DNA of 64,000 nt from Amycolatopsis viridis (GCF_011758765.1 NZ_JAANOU010000001.1:3968001-4032000); one strand, 5' to 3'; counted from the first letter of the stretch, positions 1 through 7,864 are shown. The notes: generated by a model not told the origin, from the sequence alone. A program made the numbers and translations.

Positions 1-30
1 GCAGCGTGTTGGCGGGTCAGGGGCCGGCGA

Positions 31-54
31 GGGCGGGGAGGGCGGGCCGGCGGG
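31..54 (+). other. G-quadruplex-forming motif
   Basis: Five runs of three or four G lie at 31-33, 35-38, 40-42, 44-46 and 52-54. The first four are separated by single bases, which fits the strictest G-quadruplex pattern. It lies directly beyond the stop codon of the STAS gene, so it would be on the non-template side of readthrough or of a rightward transcript. Folding is predicted from the pattern only. Confidence 0.45.
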
Positions 55-56
55 AG

Positions 57-419
57 TCAGTCCGCGGCCAGTGCCTCCTCCCGGGTGGTGCACAGGTGGA
101 CGATCTCCCCGGCTCCGGTGAGTTCCAGCGGACGCCGGGTGAAGCCGGAGCCGACCACCACACGCACCCGCCCCGGCGCCGCGGCTCCCGCCGCCAGCAC
201 GACCGCGATCCCGGCCGACGCCAGGAAACTCACGGCGCTGAGGTCGATCACCAGCCGGCCGGCGCACTGACGTGCGGCGGGCAGGGCGGCGGCCTCGAAC
301 GCCGGCGCGGTCAGATGGTCCAGCTCGCCGGCGACCCGCACCACCGTCGCCGCCGGAAGGTGCTCCACCGCCACGTCCACCTGGGCGACCGGCTCGTTCG
401 GCTCGAAGGACGGCACCAC
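57..419 (-). CDS. STAS-domain protein (anti-sigma factor antagonist type)
   Basis: A single STAS domain fills the protein. It shows the usual strand-helix layout: a beta strand ending in VAGELDHLTAP, a strand VIDLSAVSFLASAGIAVV around the site where SpoIIAA-type antagonists carry a phosphorylatable serine, and a C-terminal alpha/beta part. Family members bind anti-sigma kinases in partner-switching control of alternative sigma factors. No anti-sigma kinase gene is adjacent, so the partner is unknown. The start is uncertain. The frame is open to a TTG at 521, but that would place the start inside the mftD promoter and operator, so the tandem GTGs at 416 and 419 are preferred. They give about 120 residues, normal for the family, although no clear ribosome binding site precedes them. 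Confidence 0.75.
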   Translation of the reverse strand: MVPSFEPNEPVAQVDVAVEHLPAATVVRVAGELDHLTAPAFEAAALPAARQCAGRLVIDLSAVSFLASAGIAVVLAAGAAAPGRVRVVVGSGFTRRPLELTGAGEIVHLCTTREEALAAD

Positions 420-475
420 CAGATCTAACCGTGGCCGGGCTACGGGCGGAAAGCCCACCGGCCGGGGATCCGCTC

Positions 476-506
476 TTGCGCCCCGCGACGCACTGTGGCC
501 TAATAT
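476..506 (+). promoter_or_regulatory. Putative promoter of the MftD-type gene
   Basis: A -35-like TTGCGC at 476-481 and a -10-like TAATAT at 501-506 are separated by 19 bases, about 65 bases ahead of the ATG at 569. The -10 box abuts an inverted repeat that could be an operator. The assignment is by sequence pattern only. Confidence 0.35.
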
Positions 507-520
507 GGCATCAAGTGCCA
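506..520. promoter_or_regulatory. Inverted repeat TGGCA-N5-TGCCA, candidate operator
   Basis: Perfect 5-bp arms (506-510 and 516-520) overlap the -10 box and likely start site of the promoter reading into the mftD-like gene. That position suits a repressor site. The binding protein is not evident; no regulator gene is adjacent. Confidence 0.4.
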
Positions 521-568
521 AAATGGCGTGCCTCGCCGGCGAGGCGGAGCGACCCAGGAGAGACGACG

Positions 569-1750
569 ATGTCCAACGGTTGGTTCGAGACGGTGGCCGA
601 GGCGCAGCGGCGGGCCAGGAAACGCCTGCCGAAGTCGGTCTACGGCGCGCTGATCGCCGGGTCCGAGCGCGGGATCACGCTCGACGACAACGTCGCGGCC
701 TTCGCCGAACTCGGCTTCGCCCCGCACGTCGCGGGCCTGTCCGACAAGCGCGAGCTGAGCACCACCGTGCTGGGCCAGCCGATCGCGCTGCCGGTGATCA
801 TCTCCCCCACCGGGGTGCAGGCCGTGCACCCCGAGGGCGAGGTGGCGGTGGCCAGGGCGGCCGCCGCACGCGGCACCGCGATGAGCCTGAGCTCGTTCGC
901 CAGCAAGCCGATCGAGGAGGTGGCGGCGGCCAACCCGCAGACCTTCTTCCAGATGTACTGGGTGGGCAGCCGCGACGTGCTGGTGCAGCGCATGGAGCGC
1001 GCCCGCGCCGCCGGGGCGGTCGGGCTGATCATGACGCTGGACTGGTCGTTCTCCCACGGCCGCGACTGGGGCAGCCCGGTCATCCCGGAGAAACTGGACC
1101 TCAAGGCGATGGTGCGGTTCGCCCCGGAGGGCATCACCCGGCCGAAGTGGTTGTGGGAGTTCGCCAGGACGCGCCGGCTGCCCGACCTGACCACCCCGAA
1201 CCTCGCGCCGCCCGGCGGCACCGCCCCCACGTTCTTCGGCGCCTACGGCGAGTGGATGCAGACCGCCCTGCCCACCTGGGAGGACGTCGCGTGGCTGCGC
1301 GAGCAGTGGGACGGGCCGTTCCTGCTCAAGGGCGTCATGCGGGTGGACGACGCCAAACGCGCCGCCGACGCCGGGGTCACGGCGATCTCGGTCTCCAACC
1401 ACGGCGGCAACAACCTCGACGGCACACCGGCCCCGATCCGCGCACTGCCGGCGATCGCCGAGGCGGTCGGCAGCGACATCGAGGTGCTGCTCGACGGTGG
1501 CATCCGCCGCGGCAGTGACGTCGTGAAGGCGCTCGCCCTGGGCGCGAAGGCCGTGCTGATCGGGCGCGCGTACCTGTGGGGGCTGGCCGCGAACGGTCAG
1601 GCCGGGGTGGAGAACGTGCTGGACATCCTGCGCGGCGGCATCGACTCGGCCCTGCTGGGGCTGGGCAAGGCGTCGATCCACGACCTCACCCGCGACGACG
1701 TCGTGATCCCCCCGGGCTTCGAACGCGCCCTCGGCGTGCCGGGGAGCTGA
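569..1750 (+). CDS. mftD: MftD-type FMN-dependent oxidoreductase (pre-mycofactocin synthase family)
   Basis: This is a 393-residue member of the lactate oxidase/glycolate oxidase fold. Active-site landmarks are visible: SNHGGNNLDG with the catalytic histidine, and LLDGGIRRGSD followed by GRAYLWGLAANGQAGV for the flavin phosphate. The motifs NWFETVA-like at the N terminus, FSHGRDWGSP, and GVENVLDILRGGIDSALLGLG are those I associate with MftD (Rv0694-type), which oxidatively deaminates the peptide-derived AHDP to pre-mycofactocin. They are less typical of general L-lactate dehydrogenases. The ATG at 569 has AGGAG at 556-560 and the protein starts where the family does; the frame is open further upstream without meaning. 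No mftA, mftB, mftC, mftE or mftF lies next to it, which is unusual. A general alpha-hydroxy-acid oxidase remains possible. Confidence 0.8.
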   Translation: MSNGWFETVAEAQRRARKRLPKSVYGALIAGSERGITLDDNVAAFAELGFAPHVAGLSDKRELSTTVLGQPIALPVIISPTGVQAVHPEGEVAVARAAAARGTAMSLSSFASKPIEEVAAANPQTFFQMYWVGSRDVLVQRMERARAAGAVGLIMTLDWSFSHGRDWGSPVIPEKLDLKAMVRFAPEGITRPKWLWEFARTRRLPDLTTPNLAPPGGTAPTFFGAYGEWMQTALPTWEDVAWLREQWDGPFLLKGVMRVDDAKRAADAGVTAISVSNHGGNNLDGTPAPIRALPAIAEAVGSDIEVLLDGGIRRGSDVVKALALGAKAVLIGRAYLWGLAANGQAGVENVLDILRGGIDSALLGLGKASIHDLTRDDVVIPPGFERALGVPGS

Positions 1751-1756
1751 GCCACT

Positions 1757-1793
1757 CCGGCGGCGGGCCGCGCAGGGCCGTGCCCGCCGCCGG
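1757..1793 (+). terminator. Rho-independent-type hairpin after mftD
   Basis: A perfect 12-bp stem (1757-1768 with 1782-1793) and a 13-base loop begin 6 bases after the stop codon at 1750. There is no T run, as is common in actinobacterial terminators. The MFS gene converges from the right and could also use it. Confidence 0.6.
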
Positions 1794-1975
1794 GGTTTCC
1801 AGCCTGCATGGCCGGGCGGTCGCTGCGTCCCGGGCCGGGTACGCCCGGCGGAGACGCTCCTGCTCGGTGTGGTGCGCTCCGCACGGGGCGGGCCGGACGG
1901 CGCGGTGTGGAGCTGACCGGCAGGACCGGGGCCGCGGCTACCGTGCCGCCGTCCCGGTCACTGTCGGCGAGGGGT

Positions 1976-3148
1976 TCACGACCCGGCCGGGAAGCCGTGC
2001 CGCCGCGCGCCGGCCACGATGACCAGCACCGGCACGAGGAGCACCAGGACGCTCCACGGGAACACGCCCGGCCCGAACGCGTCGAGCAGGACGCCGCCCA
2101 CCACACCACCGCCGGCCATCGCGGCGTTCCACAACGTCACCAGCGCGGCCTGGGCGGTGTCGGCCGCCTCGCCGCCCGCGTTGCCGGCGGCGGTCTGCAG
2201 CAGCGTCGGCACCCCGCCCCAGCCCAGCCCCCACAACGCCACCGCGACGTAGACCAGCAGCGCGTTGCCGGCCTGCACCGCGAGGATCGCCGCGGCCACG
2301 CCGACCAGCACCGTCGCGCCGAGGGTCAGCGCCCGCAGCTCCCGGTCGATCCGGGCCCCGATGAACACGATGCTCAGCACGGACGCGATCCCGAACACGA
2401 GCAGCACCGCGTCGACCCGGGCACCCAGCCCGGCGCGCTGCAGGAACGTGGCCAGGTAGGTGTAGAGGATGTTGTGAGCCAGCACGAACAGCAGCGTGAC
2501 GGCCAGGACCGCGGCCACACCGGGAACGGTCACCGCGCGGCGCACCGGGATCCGGCCGCCGTCACGCTGCCCCGGGTGGTCGGGCACGGTCGCGACGATC
2601 CAGGCGATGAGCACGACGGCGATCGCGGACATCACGCCGAAGGTCACCCGCCACCCGGCCAGCTCGCCGAGGAAGGTGCCCGCCGGCACGCCCAGCGACA
2701 GCGCGAGCGGGATGCCGGCCATGACGACCGCGATCGCCTTGCCCTGCAGCGTCTCGGGCGCCATCCGGCGCGCGTATCCGGCCAGCAGCGCCCACACGAC
2801 GCCCGCGGCCACGCCGGCGGCGAACCGGCCGACCATGGTCAGCGCGTACACGCCGGAGACGGCGGTGATGGTGTTGGCGACGGCGAACCCGGCGACGCCG
2901 GCGAGCAGCAGGCGTTTGCGGCGCCAGCCCGCGGTCGCCGCCGAGAGCGGGATCGCCGCGAGCGCGGTGCCGATCGCGTAGATGGTGACCGCCTGTCCCA
3001 TCGCCGATTCGCCGACACCCAGGTCGGCGCTCATCGCGGGCAGCACACCCGCGGGCAGGGCCTCGGTGAGGACGGTGATGAAGGCGGCCGTGGTCAGGGC
3101 CAGCAACGGGAGCAGCGGAAGAGAGTTCCGCGTCGGTACTTCGATCAC
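1976..3148 (-). CDS. MFS drug/metabolite efflux transporter (DHA1-like)
   Basis: A protein of about 390 residues with twelve hydrophobic segments. The first helix is followed by the TEALPAGVLPAMSADLGV signature typical of the DHA1 group of 12-helix exporters. The loop between helices 2 and 3 has the basic WRRKRLLL version of MFS motif A. Family members expel drugs or small metabolites by proton antiport; the substrate cannot be told from sequence. The gene diverges from a merR gene with a palindrome between them, so MerR control is likely. A GTG start at 3148 is chosen because the palindrome and putative promoter region lie just upstream; a TTG five codons earlier (3163) is the alternative. 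Confidence 0.85.
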   Translation of the reverse strand: MIEVPTRNSLPLLPLLALTTAAFITVLTEALPAGVLPAMSADLGVGESAMGQAVTIYAIGTALAAIPLSAATAGWRRKRLLLAGVAGFAVANTITAVSGVYALTMVGRFAAGVAAGVVWALLAGYARRMAPETLQGKAIAVVMAGIPLALSLGVPAGTFLGELAGWRVTFGVMSAIAVVLIAWIVATVPDHPGQRDGGRIPVRRAVTVPGVAAVLAVTLLFVLAHNILYTYLATFLQRAGLGARVDAVLLVFGIASVLSIVFIGARIDRELRALTLGATVLVGVAAAILAVQAGNALLVYVAVALWGLGWGGVPTLLQTAAGNAGGEAADTAQAALVTLWNAAMAGGGVVGGVLLDAFGPGVFPWSVLVLLVPVLVIVAGARRHGFPAGS

Positions 3149-3167
3149 GCCAGCTATGCTCAAACCG

Positions 3168-3181
3168 TCACATCGATGTGA
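3168..3181. promoter_or_regulatory. 14-bp palindrome between MFS and merR, candidate MerR operator
   Basis: TCACATCGATGTGA is a perfect palindrome in the short space between the divergent MFS and merR genes. A TTGACC hexamer lies on its right flank on the minus strand (3191-3186). MerR proteins bind dyads between the -35 and -10 boxes of the genes they activate, which fits an inducible efflux system. Confidence 0.5.
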
Positions 3182-3208
3182 AGGTCAACCGGCAGTGAGG
3201 AGGAGCAC

Positions 3209-3586
3209 ATGCGCATCGGTGAGTTGTCGGAGCGCACCGAGACGCCCCGGCGCCTGCTGCGCTACTACGAGGAGCAGGGCCTGATCGTCTCCCGCCGGTT
3301 GCCGAACGGCTACCGCGACTACGAGGAGTACAACGTCGACCGGGTCCTGCAGATCCGCGGCCTCCTCGACGCGGGCCTGCCCACCCGCATCATCAAACAG
3401 ATCCTGCCGTGCCTGAACAAGCCCCGCACGATCTACTTCCCGGACGCCACGCCGGAGATGCTGGCGACGCTGGAGTGCGAGCTCGACCGGATGACCCGGC
3501 GGATCGACTGCCTGACCCGCAACCGGGATGCGATCGCCGAATACCTCGACATCGTGCGCCAGGGCGCTCAGCCGGACGTGGCCTGA
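3209..3586 (+). CDS. MerR-family transcriptional regulator
   Basis: 125 residues. The winged helix-turn-helix is at the very N terminus (MRIGELSERTETPRRLLRYYEEQGLI), followed by the RxYxxYxxxxVxxLxxIxxL-like helix and a dimerisation coiled coil (TLECELDRMTRRIDCL). The C terminus is short and has no dedicated cysteine metal-binding loop, so it probably senses an organic compound or acts through another partner. An AGGAGG box lies a few bases ahead of the ATG. It is divergent from the MFS exporter, its likely target. The last 19 bases overlap the end of the convergent DinB-like gene. Confidence 0.9.
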   Translation: MRIGELSERTETPRRLLRYYEEQGLIVSRRLPNGYRDYEEYNVDRVLQIRGLLDAGLPTRIIKQILPCLNKPRTIYFPDATPEMLATLECELDRMTRRIDCLTRNRDAIAEYLDIVRQGAQPDVA

Positions 3587-4086
3587 GCGGCGCGCAACAG
3601 GCGCAACTGCCCGATCTCGGCGGCGTTCTTCATCAGTTCCGCGTTGACCCAGGCGGCCTGGTGGGCCACCGTGAGCCCGGCGTCCGCGGGCCACGGGTAC
3701 GCGGCTGGAGCGTCCGGATCGGACAGTGCGCCGAGGACGCCCGCCCACTCGGCGGCGAGCTCGCGCAACCAGGCCCCGGCGTGCTCGTCGCCGGGCCAGC
3801 CGACCGCCTCACGCTCGCGGGGTGGCCGGCCGTGCGCGTGGTCCAGGACGGCGGTCCACCACCAGCCGACGTGCCAGGTGAGCCACGCCATGGTCGGCAC
3901 CGGCACCGGGTCGGGTTCGGTGTCCGCCCAGTCGATGGTCCAGGTGTCCCCGGCCCGCCGCACGTGCCAGGTCAGCGGGCCGGGCTCCCAGCGGAAGTCC
4001 TCGGGCGTGAGCAGGTTCAGGTGCAGGTCGGCGAGCGACCAGGTGAGGTCGAATTGCCAGCGCAGGAGGGACACCCGGCCGATCAT
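3568..4086 (-). CDS. DinB-like (YfiT/maleylpyruvate isomerase fold) protein
   Basis: 172 residues forming a predicted four-helix bundle. The first helix begins LLRWQFDLTWSLADLHL and the second half has the TWHVGWWWTAVLDH motif with a histidine in the usual metal-binding place. The C-terminal histidine helix reads TVAHQAAWVNAELMKNAAEIGQL. DinB-superfamily proteins are metal-dependent and often act with bacillithiol, mycothiol or glutathione, but the specific reaction is unknown. The ATG at 4086 is chosen because upstream residues are not family-like. It converges with merR, overlapping it by 19 bp, and is divergent from the sirtuin gene. Confidence 0.75.
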   Translation of the reverse strand: MIGRVSLLRWQFDLTWSLADLHLNLLTPEDFRWEPGPLTWHVRRAGDTWTIDWADTEPDPVPVPTMAWLTWHVGWWWTAVLDHAHGRPPREREAVGWPGDEHAGAWLRELAAEWAGVLGALSDPDAPAAYPWPADAGLTVAHQAAWVNAELMKNAAEIGQLRLLRAAQATSG

Positions 4087-4126
4087 GCCGGTGGACGCGC
4101 GGGCCGCCAACGGGATTTTCCGCACG

Positions 4127-4132
4127 TACACT
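4127..4132 (+). promoter_or_regulatory. -10 box for a probable leaderless sirtuin transcript
   Basis: TACACT ends 7 bases before the GTG at 4140 and no ribosome binding site is present. That spacing puts the transcription start at or next to the start codon, a common actinobacterial leaderless arrangement. Confidence 0.35.
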
Positions 4133-4139
4133 CGCGGGG

Positions 4140-5033
4140 GTGCGGACACGACCGACCCTGAGCTGGACGCCGGCGGGCGAGCCACTGCCACGCACCACCA
4201 GCCTGGACGACGTGGTCCGCCTCACCGGGGCGGGCGGGGTCGTCGTGCTCAGCGGCGCCGGGTTGTCCACCGAATCGGGGATCCCGGATTACCGCGGCGC
4301 GACCGGCAGTCTGCGCCGGCACACGCCGATGACCTACCAGGAGTTCGTCGCCGCCGAGCACGCCCGGCGCCGGTACTGGGCGCGCAGCCACCTCGGCTGG
4401 CGCACCATCGCGCGGGCACGCCCCAACGAGGGGCACCGCGCGGTGGCGGCGCTGCAGGCCGCGGGGCTGGTCGCGGGCGTGATCACGCAGAACGTGGACG
4501 GCCTGCACCAGGCGGGCGGAACTCCGGACGTGGTCGAGCTGCACGGCAGCCTCGACCGCGTGGTGTGCCTGTCCTGCGGCGCGCGGTCGCCCCGGGAGGA
4601 GCTGGACCGCCGCCTGCACGAGGCGAACCCGGATTTCACCGCGACCGCCGGCCGGATCAACCCGGACGGGGACGTCGAGCTGCCGGAGACGGCCGTGCAC
4701 GGTTTCCGGGTGGTGCCGTGCCTGCGGTGCGGGGGCGTGCTGAAGCCGGACGTGGTGTTCTTCGGGGAGAACGTCGAACCGTCCCGTGTGGACCGTTGCT
4801 ACCGCCTGGTGGACACGGCGTCCGCGCTGCTGGTGCTCGGCTCGTCCCTGACCGTCATGTCGGGCCTGCGGTTCGTCCGCCGCGCCGCCGAAGCCGGCAC
4901 ACCCGTCGCGATCGTGAACCAGGGGCCGACCCGCGGCGACAAGTACGCCGCCGTCCGTGTCGACCTGCCGCTGGGGCGGGCGCTCACGGCACTGGTGGAC
5001 CGGCTCGGCGCCCGCCCGTCGCGCTACAGGTAG
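4140..5033 (+). CDS. SIR2-family NAD-dependent protein deacylase (sirtuin)
   Basis: 297 residues with all sirtuin landmarks: GAGLSTESGIPDYRG (about 39-53) for NAD binding, TQNVDGLHQ (116-124), the catalytic histidine in ELHGS (135), and a zinc knot made of C143, C146, C194 and C197. Sirtuins remove acyl groups from lysine using NAD. The motif set and the insertion before the second zinc pair resemble SIRT4-like class II enzymes, so the preferred acyl group is open. The gene appears leaderless, with a -10 box just ahead of the GTG. Its end overlaps the convergent VOC gene by 10 bp. Confidence 0.93.
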   Translation: MRTRPTLSWTPAGEPLPRTTSLDDVVRLTGAGGVVVLSGAGLSTESGIPDYRGATGSLRRHTPMTYQEFVAAEHARRRYWARSHLGWRTIARARPNEGHRAVAALQAAGLVAGVITQNVDGLHQAGGTPDVVELHGSLDRVVCLSCGARSPREELDRRLHEANPDFTATAGRINPDGDVELPETAVHGFRVVPCLRCGGVLKPDVVFFGENVEPSRVDRCYRLVDTASALLVLGSSLTVMSGLRFVRRAAEAGTPVAIVNQGPTRGDKYAAVRVDLPLGRALTALVDRLGARPSRYR

Positions 5034-5398
5034 GGCCGGGTGATGATCTCGATCGCGTGCCCGGCGGGGTCCTTGAAGTAGACGCCCCGCCCGCCGTGTT
5101 CGGTGTTGGTCTCACCGGGCCGCCGCATCTGCGGGTCGGCCCAGTGCTCGATGCCCTGCTCGACGAGGCGGCCGTAGGCGCGGTCGAACAGGTCGTCGTC
5201 GACCAGGAAGGCGTAGTGCTGCATCTGGATGTCCACCGGCGGTTCGGCGAACTGGAGGATCACGCCTTCGTCGAGCAGGACGTTGACGAACGGCCCCCAC
5301 GACGGGGCCTCCGGGAGTTCGAACAGCTCCCGGAAGAAGCGCGCCGACGCGTGCCGGTCCTTGCTGGCGATGATGGTGTGGTTGAAGGTGACGGTCAT
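5024..5398 (-). CDS. VOC-superfamily (glyoxalase/dioxygenase fold) protein
   Basis: 124 residues with two beta-alpha-beta-beta-beta modules. It begins TFNHTIIASKDRHASARFF and ends RGVYFKDPAGHAIEIITRPY. The first histidine, the Q/H pair in the centre and the C-terminal glutamate fit a metal site. Members include glyoxalases, ring-cleaving dioxygenases and antibiotic-binding proteins; this one cannot be assigned further. The ATG at 5398 is preceded by AGGAAA at good spacing. It overlaps the sirtuin end by 10 bp in convergent orientation. Confidence 0.8.
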   Translation of the reverse strand: MTVTFNHTIIASKDRHASARFFRELFELPEAPSWGPFVNVLLDEGVILQFAEPPVDIQMQHYAFLVDDDLFDRAYGRLVEQGIEHWADPQMRRPGETNTEHGGRGVYFKDPAGHAIEIITRPYL

Positions 5399-5591
5399 GG
5401 ATTTCCTCGCGGACGATGGTGTGGACGGGGGGCTGGGAGCACTCCGCTCCCGGCGGTCCACGCGTCGCGATCAGCCCGCCACCGGGTCGCCTTCCCGTGT
5501 GTGGCGCGCGGCCGTCCCGGTGATCACGGGCCCAGTCTAGGCATCGACGAGCGAGCGGCGCAACGAGGATGCGCTACCGCGGTCCGGGGGT

Positions 5592-5752
5592 GGCAAACAC
5601 GACGCCCGGAGCGGCAAACACGACGCGCGGGGCGGCAAACACGACGCGCGGAGCGGCGAACACGCCATCCGGAGCGGCGAACACGACGCGCGGGGCGGCG
5701 AACACAGCGCGCGGAGCGGCGAACACGACGCCCGGAGCGGCGAACACGGGTC
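5592..5752 (+). repeat. 21-bp direct repeat array I (8 copies)
   Basis: The core GGCRAACACG recurs at 5592, 5613, 5634, 5655, 5676, 5697, 5718 and 5739, exactly every 21 bases, with consensus GGCGAACACGACGCGCGGAG plus one base. The period is two turns of B-DNA, so each core faces the same side. It fills most of the 5399-5755 gap and ends at the stop codon of the NDH-2 gene. Because 21 is divisible by three, it also reads as a GAANTTR peptide repeat, which I take as incidental. The same repeat occurs in the opposite orientation at 7983-8180. Confidence 0.9.
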
Positions 5753-5755
5753 CGC

Positions 5756-7054
5756 TTAGGACTGTCGGGGCGCCGTTTCCAGCGGCACCGCGGCCGAGCG
5801 CACCAGGCCCAGCTGCACCGTCTGGCGACCGAGCGTCGCGTCCAGGGCCCAGTCCACCGCCGTGCGCACCCGGTTCCCCGGCATCGCCATCAGGTGGTAC
5901 CCCCGGGTCACGGCCTTCGCCGGCAGGCCCGACATCGGGATGTGCAACGGATTGGCCGCGGCCTGCGCGCCGCCGAGGTCGACCACGAACCCCAGATCGT
6001 GGTGCCGGTACTCGCGCATCTCACCGTGCCCGAGCGTGGCCGCCAGGTTGTGCCCGGCCAGCGTGCCCTGGCGCGTGGCGTGCTGGGCCGTCATCGCCGT
6101 CACCTCGCCGGGCCGGGTCAGGTCCGGCACGGCCGCGGCGTCCCCGCAGGCGAACACCTCGGAGTGGCCCGGCACGACCAGGGTGGGCTCGACGCACAGC
6201 CGCCCGCGCTGGGTGGCCACCCCCGCGGACTCCACCAGCGGGTCGGGACGCACGCCGACGCACCACACCAGGGTCCGGGACGGCACGAACTCACCGGTCG
6301 TCAGCAGCACACCCCCGGTCGCCGCCTCCTTGACCGACGTCCCGGTCATGATCTCGACACCGCGGCGCCGGAGCACGCGGTCAGCGGCGCGCGACAGCCG
6401 CCGGTCGAGTTCGGGCAGCACCTTCGGCGCCAGGTCGAGCAACAACCAGCGCATGCGCTGTCCCGCCAGCTCCCGGTGGTGCCGGGCGATCGCGGCGGTG
6501 AACAGCGGGCCCTGCGCAGCCACCTCGGTGCCGGTGTACCCGGCGCCGACCACGACGAAGGTGCAGCGCGCGTCCCGCTCGACCGGGTCGTCCGCGGCCG
6601 CCGCCAGCTCGACCTGGCGGATCACGTGATCGCGCAGGTACAGCGCCTCCGGCACGCTGCGGAACCCGTGCGCGTGCTCCGCGATGCCCGGGATGGGCAG
6701 CAGCTTGTTGACGCTGCCGACCGCGACGATCAGCCGGTCGTAGTCGAGCGCCCGGGAGGTGCCCTCGGGGTCCACGTACGTCAGCTTGCGTTCGTCCAGC
6801 ATCAGCGCGGTCACCTCGCCGAGGGCGAGACGGACCCCGGGCAGCGCCGCGGGCAGCGATACCGTGACACGCCGCGGGTCGATCACCGCGGCAGACACCT
6901 CGGGCAGCAGCGGCAGGTACAGGAAGTAGTCGGTCCGGTTGACCAGCACGATCTCCGCGCCGGAGTCCGGCGGGAGCGTCTTGAGCAGCGCCCGGGCCGC
7001 GGAGAACCCGGCGAACCCGCCGCCGACGATCACGATGCGGGTGCGTTCGGACAT
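5756..7054 (-). CDS. ndh: Type II NADH dehydrogenase (NDH-2), FAD-dependent
   Basis: 432 residues with two dinucleotide-binding folds: IVIVGGGFAGFSAA at the N terminus for FAD and FVVVGAGYTGTEVAAQ near residue 170 for NADH. The FAD-contacting VFACGDAAAV motif is near residue 310. The C-terminal part (AKAVTRGYHLMAMPGNRVRTAVDWALDATLGR) matches the membrane-associated amphipathic end of NDH-2 enzymes. These oxidise NADH and reduce menaquinone without pumping protons. GGGAGG lies 5 bases before the ATG. It follows the SDR gene by 15 bp and is probably co-transcribed with it; the stop sits at the edge of repeat array I. A related carotenoid- or ferredoxin-type reductase is less likely. Confidence 0.88.
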   Translation of the reverse strand: MSERTRIVIVGGGFAGFSAARALLKTLPPDSGAEIVLVNRTDYFLYLPLLPEVSAAVIDPRRVTVSLPAALPGVRLALGEVTALMLDERKLTYVDPEGTSRALDYDRLIVAVGSVNKLLPIPGIAEHAHGFRSVPEALYLRDHVIRQVELAAAADDPVERDARCTFVVVGAGYTGTEVAAQGPLFTAAIARHHRELAGQRMRWLLLDLAPKVLPELDRRLSRAADRVLRRRGVEIMTGTSVKEAATGGVLLTTGEFVPSRTLVWCVGVRPDPLVESAGVATQRGRLCVEPTLVVPGHSEVFACGDAAAVPDLTRPGEVTAMTAQHATRQGTLAGHNLAATLGHGEMREYRHHDLGFVVDLGGAQAAANPLHIPMSGLPAKAVTRGYHLMAMPGNRVRTAVDWALDATLGRQTVQLGLVRSAAVPLETAPRQS

Positions 7055-7069
7055 GACGCCTCCCCGGGG

Positions 7070-7864
7070 TCAGGGCACGATCGAATCCACGTATCCGCCG
7101 TCCACCCGCACCGCGGCGCCCGTGGTCGCCGACGCCTGCGGCGAGCTGAGGTAGACGACCATGTTCGCGATCTCCTCCGGCTCGATCAGGCGCTGCAGCA
7201 GCGACTGCGGCCGGTGCGTGCGCATGAACTCCCGCTGCGCCTCGTCCCAGGGCAGGCCGCGGTCGACCAGTTCGTAGACGAAGTCCTCGACGCCGCCGGT
7301 GTGCGTGGGCCCGGCGATCACCGCGTTCACGGTCACGCCGGTGCCTGCCGCGGCCTTGGCGAACCCGCGGGAGACGCCCAGCAGAGCCGTTTTCGACATG
7401 CCGTAGTGGATCATCTCGGCGGGGATGACGATCGCCGAATCGCTCGCGATGTACTGGATGCGGCCCCAGCCCTGCTCGGTCATGCGCGGCAGGTAGGCGC
7501 GCGTCAGCCGGACCGCGGCGAGCACGTTCACTTCGAAGTACCGGCGCCACTCGTCGTCGCTGATCTCCAACGGGTCCGCGGCGCCGAACACCCCCAGGTT
7601 GTTGACCAGGATGTCGGTGCGCGGCAGCTGCTCCACCACTTCGCGCCCGCCCTGCTCGCTCACGATGTCCGCGACCACCGGCACCACCTGCGCATCCGGC
7701 ACCTCGGCCGTGAGCTGCTCGACGGCCTTCGCCACCGTGTCGGCGCGGCGGCCGTTGACGGCGACCCGCGCCCCCGCCCGCGCCAGCCCGAGCGCGATCG
7801 CCGCACCGATCCCCTGCGTGGAACCGGTGACCAGGGCCGTTTTCCCGGTGAGGTCGAGCTGCAT
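7070..7864 (-). CDS. Short-chain dehydrogenase/reductase (classical SDR)
   Basis: 264 residues. The TGSTQGIG cofactor loop is near the N terminus, NNLGVFG replaces the usual NNAG, a catalytic serine lies in YIASDSAIVIP, and YGMSK carries the catalytic Tyr and Lys. The ARVAVNGRRAD segment after the second strand, with arginines, suggests NADP(H). The substrate is unknown. It is the first gene of a two-gene unit with ndh (15-bp gap). The upstream intergenic stretch holds repeat array II. Confidence 0.88.
   Translation of the reverse strand: MQLDLTGKTALVTGSTQGIGAAIALGLARAGARVAVNGRRADTVAKAVEQLTAEVPDAQVVPVVADIVSEQGGREVVEQLPRTDILVNNLGVFGAADPLEISDDEWRRYFEVNVLAAVRLTRAYLPRMTEQGWGRIQYIASDSAIVIPAEMIHYGMSKTALLGVSRGFAKAAAGTGVTVNAVIAGPTHTGGVEDFVYELVDRGLPWDEAQREFMRTHRPQSLLQRLIEPEEIANMVVYLSSPQASATTGAAVRVDGGYVDSIVP

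Noticed and set aside
569-1750. Simple L-lactate dehydrogenase (LldD) supporting the lut pathway
   Set aside because: The FSHGRDWGSP and N-terminal motifs fit MftD better, and lactate oxidation is already covered by lutABC in the rhamnose operon.
5569-6333. Possible repeat protein beginning with GAANTTR-type heptapeptides
   Set aside because: The repeats stay open only because 21 is a multiple of three. After them the frame runs antisense into ndh, and no ribosome binding site precedes it.
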